Source of the DNA: WTJX01 sp045106295
GTDB taxonomy: Bacteria > Bacteroidota > Bacteroidia > Cytophagales > JAAEPT01
Assembly (NCBI GenBank): GCA_045106295.1
Contig: JBGCEI010000042.1
Location: 1 to 11,624, forward strand
Direction: 5' to 3'
DNA length: 11,624 bases
Positions within the stretch are counted from its first letter, which is position 1, and the number at the start of each line of letters is the position of its first letter. A program made the translations under genes and the position numbers. Of this stretch, positions 6,731 through 11,624 are shown piece by piece. The notes beneath the pieces are model-generated. The model was not told the origin of the DNA. It saw only the letters and a program-made list of their open reading frames with translations, and ran no database searches.

Positions 6731-6778
6731 CCTTACGCTTATCAACTTAGATATAAAACAAGTATGTTATAAACATAG

Positions 6779-6795
6779 TTTTCCACTAATCCACA
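6779..6795 (+). promoter_or_regulatory. Two overlapping DnaA-box-like sites
   Basis: TTTTCCACT (6779-6787) and TAATCCACA (6787-6795) share one base, and each is one mismatch from the degenerate consensus TTWTNCACA. They are the rightmost boxes and border the very AT-rich block before the TPR gene. Confidence 0.5.
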
Positions 6796-6851
6796 GCCTT
6801 AATAGTAAATAATAATTTTATTTAAATAATATATTATACTTAATTAGGGGT

Positions 6852-8687
6852 ATGGATAAGTTAAGAACTCTAGTTTTGATCTATTCTATGTTCTACCTTT
6901 GTAGCCATGGATATGCTCAACAACCCACTACCAATTTTCAACTTGCTCAAGAATATCTTTCGAATCGAGAATATGAAAAAGCAAAATCCTCTCTTTCAAA
7001 AATTGCTAAGTCAGAAAAAAATACTGCAGCTTACCACGAGTTATACGTCACCATTTTAAAAGAATTACAGCAAATAGAACAGCTTACTAGTTTCTTAAAA
7101 AAGCAATCCAAAAAATTTCCCGACAACTATTATTATTTCATCGATTATCAACATCAAATTAACAGTTTTAAGAATAAATCTTCAGAAAAAAAAGCCATAC
7201 AAAACTTACTAGCTAAATGGTCAGATAATAAAGCAATAAAAGAACGGATAGCCGATTATTTAAATACAAAAAAACAATACTCAACAACTATAAATTATAT
7301 TAACCAAACCAGATCACAATCCAATCCAACCCTAGGAGTTATTCAAATAGCCAATGCACACCAAGCATTAAAAGACCCAAAAAATTATTATAAAGAATTA
7401 ATTACTTGGTTAGTCTATGAACCAACACAAATAGAACAAGTAAAACAAATTGTACAAGAAAAAGTAGTCACCACAGAAACAGAAAAGTTAGAAGAACAGC
7501 TCTATTACCACATTCAAAAAAATCCTGAAACAACAACTTTTAATAAATTTTTGATTTGGTATTATATTCAAAAAAGAAGTTATACAGAAGCTTTTACACA
7601 AGCCAAGTCATTAGATAAACGGAAACAATTCAATCCACAAAATCTATTTTCTTCTCGTCAATTATCAGAAAGCTATCAAGTAGCAAAAAGCGCAGAGCAA
7701 GCTCGACAATACATAGAAGCCATTTCGATGTATCAGTATTTAATTACTCAATCTAAAAACCGATACGAAATTCAACAAAGTAAAAAAGGAAAGCTTTATT
7801 GTAAAGAACAACTTATAAAAAACACTTACCCCATCGATTCTATTCAAGTTCAGTCATTAATAAATGAATACATTGCTTTAGCTTCTTCTTCTATCAATAA
7901 AAATGAAAAAGCAACCTATTATATTAAATCAGCAGACTATTCAGGGAATTATCTAGGAGATCTTAACACTGCAAAAAAGTATTTAGAAAAAGTAAATCAA
8001 ATGCCTAATGTAACCTGGCAAAATAAAGCAGAAGCAAAAATTGCCTTAGCAGACATTTACCTATTAAGAGATGAACCATGGGAATCTGTTTTACTCTATT
8101 ATCAAGCAGAAAAAATTAGTAACGATACAGACATAGCCCATCGAGCAAAATTAAAAAATGCTCTCCTCTCCTACTATCAGGCAGATTTTGAATTGGCAAA
8201 AGACAGGCTCAATATTTTAAAAAGAGCTACCACTAGAAAGATTAGTAACGATGCCATAGATTTATACATTCACATTAGTAACAACCTATCAGAAGACACT
8301 ACTGGAAAATCGCTCGCTGCTTACGCAGCAGTAGAGAAACTCCTCTTTCAACACAAATACAATCAAGCACTCACGGACTTAGATAAAATCAAAAAACTAG
8401 AAAATGCCCAATTTTTGGAAGACGAAATATTATGGCTTAAAGCAAAAATTAATATTCAAAAAAGAGAAATAAATTCAGCAATAAAGTATCTTGAACAGTT
8501 AATCTCCGTATACAATAATAAAGCATTGGAAGACGATGCTATTTTCTTGTTAGCCCAACTCTATGATCAGGATTTAAATAACATAGAAAAAGCACAGGAG
8601 AATTACAAAAAAATTATGTTAGACTATCCTTCCAGTATTTTTGTAAGCGAATCTAGAAAACGTTTTAGAGAAATAAGAGGAAATTAA
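6852..8687 (+). CDS. Periplasmic tetratricopeptide-repeat protein
   Basis: A 611-residue predicted secreted protein. MDKLRTLVLIYSMFYLCSHGYAQQ is a type I signal peptide, cleavage likely after Ala22. The mature part is almost all alpha-helical repeats of TPR type. Clear units include AQEYLSNREYEKAKSSLSKI (about 32-51), AISMYQYLITQ in the middle, AEAKIALADIYLLRDEPWESVLLYYQAEKI, and a C-terminal pair AIKYLEQLISVYNN...AIFLLAQLYDQDLNNIEKAQENYKKIMLDYP. The end YPSSIFVSESRKRFREIRG is typical of Bacteroidota TPR proteins of this class. TPRs bind other proteins, so a scaffold role in the periplasm or at the outer membrane is inferred; the partner is unknown. The gene starts at the right edge of the candidate origin and is followed in the same direction, after 65 bp, by an acyl-CoA synthetase gene. 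Confidence 0.85.
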   Translation: MDKLRTLVLIYSMFYLCSHGYAQQPTTNFQLAQEYLSNREYEKAKSSLSKIAKSEKNTAAYHELYVTILKELQQIEQLTSFLKKQSKKFPDNYYYFIDYQHQINSFKNKSSEKKAIQNLLAKWSDNKAIKERIADYLNTKKQYSTTINYINQTRSQSNPTLGVIQIANAHQALKDPKNYYKELITWLVYEPTQIEQVKQIVQEKVVTTETEKLEEQLYYHIQKNPETTTFNKFLIWYYIQKRSYTEAFTQAKSLDKRKQFNPQNLFSSRQLSESYQVAKSAEQARQYIEAISMYQYLITQSKNRYEIQQSKKGKLYCKEQLIKNTYPIDSIQVQSLINEYIALASSSINKNEKATYYIKSADYSGNYLGDLNTAKKYLEKVNQMPNVTWQNKAEAKIALADIYLLRDEPWESVLLYYQAEKISNDTDIAHRAKLKNALLSYYQADFELAKDRLNILKRATTRKISNDAIDLYIHISNNLSEDTTGKSLAAYAAVEKLLFQHKYNQALTDLDKIKKLENAQFLEDEILWLKAKINIQKREINSAIKYLEQLISVYNNKALEDDAIFLLAQLYDQDLNNIEKAQENYKKIMLDYPSSIFVSESRKRFREIRGN

Positions 8688-8752
8688 TTAGTCCGTTTTT
8701 ATTTCTTCACTTTCGCTTAATGGCGCGAAGAATATTAATTAATAAAACAATT

Positions 8753-10546
8753 ATGAAATACACACGCCTGTTTGAAATTTTAGAGCACCAGTTAGAAACC
8801 AACCCAAGAACAGACTGTCTCGCCTCAAAAATAGATGGAAAATGGCAAAAACGGTCTACTCAGCAAGTCATAGATGAAGTAAACCAACTCAGTTTAGGCT
8901 TACTGTCACTAGGCATTCAACCAGATGATAAAATCTCCATTATTTCATTCAACAGACCAGAATGGAACATCGTAGATGTAGCCATTCAACAAATAGGTGC
9001 CATCAGTGTGCCGATGTATCCCACCACTACATCCGATGATTATAGTTATATACTACAAGATTCAGGAGCTAAAATTATTTTCGTTTCTAACCAAGCAATA
9101 TATGAAAAAGCACGCCTAGCGGCGGCTAAACAAAACAGAACCATCGATATTTTTACTTTCGATCAAGTAAAAGGAGCAGATTCTTGGGAAACTGTAAAAG
9201 CCAAAGCACCCGAAACTAAACCAGAGAAGCTAGACGAATTAAAATCAAAAGTAGATGCCATGAGTTTAATGACTCTCATCTACACATCTGGAACCACAGG
9301 AAACCCAAAAGGGGTTATGCTTTCGCACAACAATATAGTCAGTAACATCAAAGCTTGTATTGACATTCTCCCAAAATTTGAAGAAGGGAAAGCGCTTAGC
9401 TTTCTTCCACTGTGCCATGTCTATGAAAGAATGCTATCCTTTTATTATATGTCATCAGGTATTTCTATTTACTATGCAGAAAGTATGGAAACCATAGGTG
9501 AAAATTTAAAAGAAGTAAAACCACACATCTTTACCACCGTACCACGTTTACTCGAAAAAGTGTATGACAAAATATATGCGAAAGGGCTCGACCTTACAGG
9601 TATTAAACGAAAATTATTTTTCTGGGCCTTAAAACTAGGACAACGTTACAGAGTAGAGAGAGATCAAGGTTTTTTCTACAACATACAGTTGAAACTTGCT
9701 AATAAATTAATTTTCTCCAAATGGAGAGAAGCATTGGGTGGAAACGTACAAACCATTGTAACAGGAAGTGCTGCCCTGCAGCCACGCTTATCTCAAGTTT
9801 TTTGGTCGGCAGGAATTCGAGTATTAGAAGGTTATGGCCTTACAGAAACATCACCAACCATTTCAGTAAACCACCCTATTCATGAAGGCTGTAAATTTGG
9901 AACCGTAGGTTTAATAATAGACGGCATAGAAGTAAAAATTGATAAACGCACAAGAGAAAACCCAGAAGAAGGGGAAATTTTGGTAAAAGGGCCAAGTATT
10001 ATGATGGGTTACTACAATCAACCCGAGAAAACCGCAGAAGTCATTAAAGACGGATGGTTTCATACCGGAGATGTAGGAACCATAGTCGACGGACGCTTTT
10101 TAAAAATCACTGGACGAATGAAAGAGATTTTTAAAACTTCAGGAGGAAAATACATTTCTCCGCAACTGCTTGAAAATAAATTCAAGGAAAGTACCCTCAT
10201 TGAACAAGTGATGGTAGTAGGCGAATTCAAGCGGTTCCCTGCTGCACTAATTGTTCCCTCTTTTGATAATCTAAAAGAATGGTGTGCTACACAAAAGATT
10301 GTTTACACCACTGATGCCGAAATGATTCAGCACTCAGAAGTAGTGAAAGCCTACGAAGCAGAACAGAAAAAGTACAACGAGGGCTTCGCCCGATTCGAAC
10401 AAATCAAACAATTCCGATTACTCCCAAAATTATGGACTATCGAAGACGGTGAATTAACCCCAACCCTTAAATGCAAGCGTAAAGTTATTTTAGAAAAATC
10501 TTCTGATTTAGTGGATGAGATTTATGAGCAGAAGTATGAGGTGTAA
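8753..10546 (+). CDS. Long-chain fatty acid--CoA ligase (AMP-forming acyl-CoA synthetase)
   Basis: This enzyme activates fatty acids in two steps, acyl-adenylate then acyl-CoA, feeding beta-oxidation or lipid synthesis. It is a complete ANL-superfamily protein of 597 residues. Numbered from the ATG at 8753, the motifs are the AMP-binding loop YTSGTTGNPKG (177-187), YGLTETSP (361-368), GWFHTGD (434-440) and, in the C-terminal domain, KTSGGKYISPQ with the catalytic-type Lys466. FLPLCHVYERM and the insertion around FFWALKLGQRYR are typical of the bacterial long-chain group. An upstream in-frame ATG at 8720 would add 11 residues (MARRILINKTI). I prefer 8753 because MKYTRLFEILEHQLE matches the usual family start and follows an A-rich leader. 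It may be cotranscribed with the TPR gene and converges on the recombinase gene. Exact chain-length preference cannot be read from sequence. Confidence 0.94.
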   Translation: MKYTRLFEILEHQLETNPRTDCLASKIDGKWQKRSTQQVIDEVNQLSLGLLSLGIQPDDKISIISFNRPEWNIVDVAIQQIGAISVPMYPTTTSDDYSYILQDSGAKIIFVSNQAIYEKARLAAAKQNRTIDIFTFDQVKGADSWETVKAKAPETKPEKLDELKSKVDAMSLMTLIYTSGTTGNPKGVMLSHNNIVSNIKACIDILPKFEEGKALSFLPLCHVYERMLSFYYMSSGISIYYAESMETIGENLKEVKPHIFTTVPRLLEKVYDKIYAKGLDLTGIKRKLFFWALKLGQRYRVERDQGFFYNIQLKLANKLIFSKWREALGGNVQTIVTGSAALQPRLSQVFWSAGIRVLEGYGLTETSPTISVNHPIHEGCKFGTVGLIIDGIEVKIDKRTRENPEEGEILVKGPSIMMGYYNQPEKTAEVIKDGWFHTGDVGTIVDGRFLKITGRMKEIFKTSGGKYISPQLLENKFKESTLIEQVMVVGEFKRFPAALIVPSFDNLKEWCATQKIVYTTDAEMIQHSEVVKAYEAEQKKYNEGFARFEQIKQFRLLPKLWTIEDGELTPTLKCKRKVILEKSSDLVDEIYEQKYEV

Positions 10547-10586
10547 ACTACATTATGAATCATGTTTTTTCTCTCAATTTAATATT

Positions 10587-11423
10587 TTATAATAAATCCA
10601 GAGGGCTTTTAATTTTTCGTTTTCCAGAATCTGTGATATGTGTATAGATTTCTGTTGTTTTAATAGATGTGTGTCCGAGTAATTCTTGCACATACCTTAT
10701 ATCTGTTCCATTTTCTACTAAGTGTGTAGCAAAACTATGTCTTAAAATATGTGGGGTTACTATTTTGCTAATATTTCCATTTTTTCCTGCTCTTTTTACT
10801 ACTTTTTGAATACTTGCTATAGAATATTTTTCTGCTTTTTGACCTTCAAAAAGGTATACCTTTGGTTTATATGTTGTAAAATATAACCGTAGTTCTTTTA
10901 GTAAACTTTCAGAAAAAATAACGTACCTGTCTTTTCTTCCTTTCGAATCAGCAATTCTAAGTTGCATATTATTGGAATCAATATCTTCTATTTTTAGATT
11001 AATTACTTCAGATACTCGTAAACCAGAACCATAGATTAGTTTTACAATACATAAATGTTTTTGGTTGCTGATAGAATCAAACAATCGTTTAACCTCTACT
11101 TGAGTTATGTATTTGGGCAAAGATTTTTTAGTTCTTTTTGGGTAGAGGTGCTTGAGATTAAATTTCTTGTTATAAAACAATTCAAAAAACTTAGCGATGG
11201 TACCAAGTAATTGTTTTTGGTAAGAATCGCTAATGCTTTCGTTTTTTAAGATATGTGTAATATAGTTTTCTATATTTTTTTCATTCACCAAACTAAGATC
11301 ATATTTTTCAAAAGCGAGAAGAAATTTGGTAAGACAGTTAATGTAACTGTTTATTGTATTTTGAGCATATCTTTGAATGTATAATTTTTCTTCAAATTTT
11401 TTAAGAAACTCTGCTATATCCAA
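10587..11423 (-). CDS. Tyrosine recombinase / site-specific integrase (XerC/D-like)
   Basis: A complete 278-residue tyrosine recombinase. Residues about 5-85 form the SAM-like core-binding domain (YAQNTINSYINCLTKFL). The catalytic domain starts at LPKYITQVEVKRLFDSI. All catalytic residues are present: Arg136 (GSGLRVSEV), Lys161 (DSKGRKDR), His225 and Arg228 (HILRHSFATHL), His251 (LGHTSIKTTEIY) and the nucleophile Tyr260 (YTHIT). It lacks the long N-terminal arm-binding region of many phage integrases and is closer in build to compact Xer- or integron-integrase-like enzymes. No excision factor or other phage gene is in the window. It may be the Xer enzyme, a lone integrase of a mobile element beyond the right edge, or a DNA-inversion enzyme; the sequence does not decide. 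It converges on the acyl-CoA ligase with a 40-bp gap. Confidence 0.92.
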   Translation of the reverse strand: MDIAEFLKKFEEKLYIQRYAQNTINSYINCLTKFLLAFEKYDLSLVNEKNIENYITHILKNESISDSYQKQLLGTIAKFFELFYNKKFNLKHLYPKRTKKSLPKYITQVEVKRLFDSISNQKHLCIVKLIYGSGLRVSEVINLKIEDIDSNNMQLRIADSKGRKDRYVIFSESLLKELRLYFTTYKPKVYLFEGQKAEKYSIASIQKVVKRAGKNGNISKIVTPHILRHSFATHLVENGTDIRYVQELLGHTSIKTTEIYTHITDSGKRKIKSPLDLL

Positions 11424-11458
11424 AATATATTAATCAGAAAAAAGGCGGTTAAATGATT

Positions 11459-11466
11459 CAAATATA
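11459..11466 (-). promoter_or_regulatory. Putative Bacteroidota -7 promoter element of the recombinase gene
   Basis: The minus strand reads TATATTTG, an exact match to the Bacteroidota -7 consensus TAnnTTTG. It lies 35 bp upstream of the recombinase start codon. No clear -33 TTG partner is seen, so the assignment is moderate. Confidence 0.5.
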
Positions 11467-11481
11467 GTAAAAAAGCATTAA

Positions 11482-11513
11482 TTAATATTACAGCTATTCC
11501 GACTGTAAATTAA
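11482..11513. repeat. Inverted repeat upstream of the recombinase, possible recombination or operator site
   Basis: TTAATATTACAG (11482-11493) and CTGTAAATTAA (11503-11513) are inverted copies differing by one inserted A, around a 9-base spacer. Short inverted arms around a 6-9-base spacer are typical of a tyrosine recombinase core site. The position just upstream of the gene's -7 element also suits an operator. Only one copy is visible. Confidence 0.35.
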
Positions 11514-11624
11514 ATTTCTTACCATTTAGGATAAAAGTACCAAAAGCACATAGTTATTTCCTTCAGCGTAAGTGATTTTTTTTAAGCTGTGTTTGTATTG
11601 CAGTAATGATGTTTTTCGTATTGT

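Larger units (their letters stand above)
6389..6851. other. oriC: Candidate chromosomal replication origin (oriC)
   Basis: This 463-bp non-coding gap separates divergent genes and has the features of a bacterial origin. Between 6497 and 6795 are several DnaA-box-like nonamers (consensus TTATNCACA), listed separately. The heptamer TATCAAC occurs at 6547-6553, 6608-6614 and 6740-6746, and inverted at 6519-6525. The related hexamer GTTATC/GATAAC occurs four times (6522-6527, 6534-6539, 6584-6589, 6598-6603). Two AT-rich blocks could unwind: 6661-6730 (12 G/C in 70) and 6801-6842 (2 G/C in 42). A cluster of three parS sites lies about 4.2 kb to the left, next to mnmG, as expected near an origin. 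dnaA is not in the window, which is not unusual because origin and dnaA can be separated. The call is inferred from motifs; only one box is an exact match. Confidence 0.7.

Noticed and set aside
10547..10586. Bidirectional terminator between the acyl-CoA ligase and the recombinase
   Set aside because: The gap has T-runs but no convincing GC-containing stem, so no terminator is called.

Overview
The window looks like a piece of a low-GC Bacteroidota chromosome, probably a flavobacterium-like or related lineage. This rests on protein style (Bacteroidota-type MnmG, a Big_5-type Ig-like lipoprotein, a periplasmic TPR protein ending in a YPSSIF..RKRFRE motif), A-rich start regions without clear Shine-Dalgarno sequences, and a TATATTTG promoter element before the last gene. 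No rRNA, tRNA, CRISPR array or insertion sequence was found.

Left part (1-1200). A thiamine operon is read leftwards: a TPP riboswitch (799-879), then thiS (496-693), then thiC, whose first 127 codons are in the window. Between thiS and thiC lies an imperfect inverted repeat built of 7-bp TAGC units. About 320 bp of AT-rich DNA separates this operon from the next gene. A small YHS-domain lipoprotein gene (1201-1668) is read rightwards.

Centre (1669-6851). This part looks like the replication and segregation region of the chromosome. Three perfect copies of the ParB-binding palindrome TGTTCCACGTGGAACA (parS type) lie within 520 bp upstream of mnmG. A 174-bp nested palindrome sits between the first two copies. 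mnmG (2303-4162) and an Ig-like lipoprotein gene (4238-5833) follow, then a small leftward membrane-protein gene (5897-6388). Between that gene and a rightward TPR gene is a 463-bp AT-rich gap with DnaA-box-like nonamers, repeated TATCAAC heptamers and two very AT-rich blocks, which makes it a strong candidate for oriC. Neither dnaA nor parAB is in the window.

Right part (6852-11624). A secreted TPR protein and a long-chain acyl-CoA synthetase are read rightwards and may share a transcript. Convergent to them is a complete tyrosine recombinase gene with all catalytic residues. About 60 bp upstream of it, beyond its probable promoter, is an inverted repeat with the geometry of a recombinase core site.

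Most genes are housekeeping or envelope functions. The most interesting content is non-coding: the parS cluster, the palindrome between its members, the putative origin, and 7-8-bp periodic repeats in three intergenic gaps.
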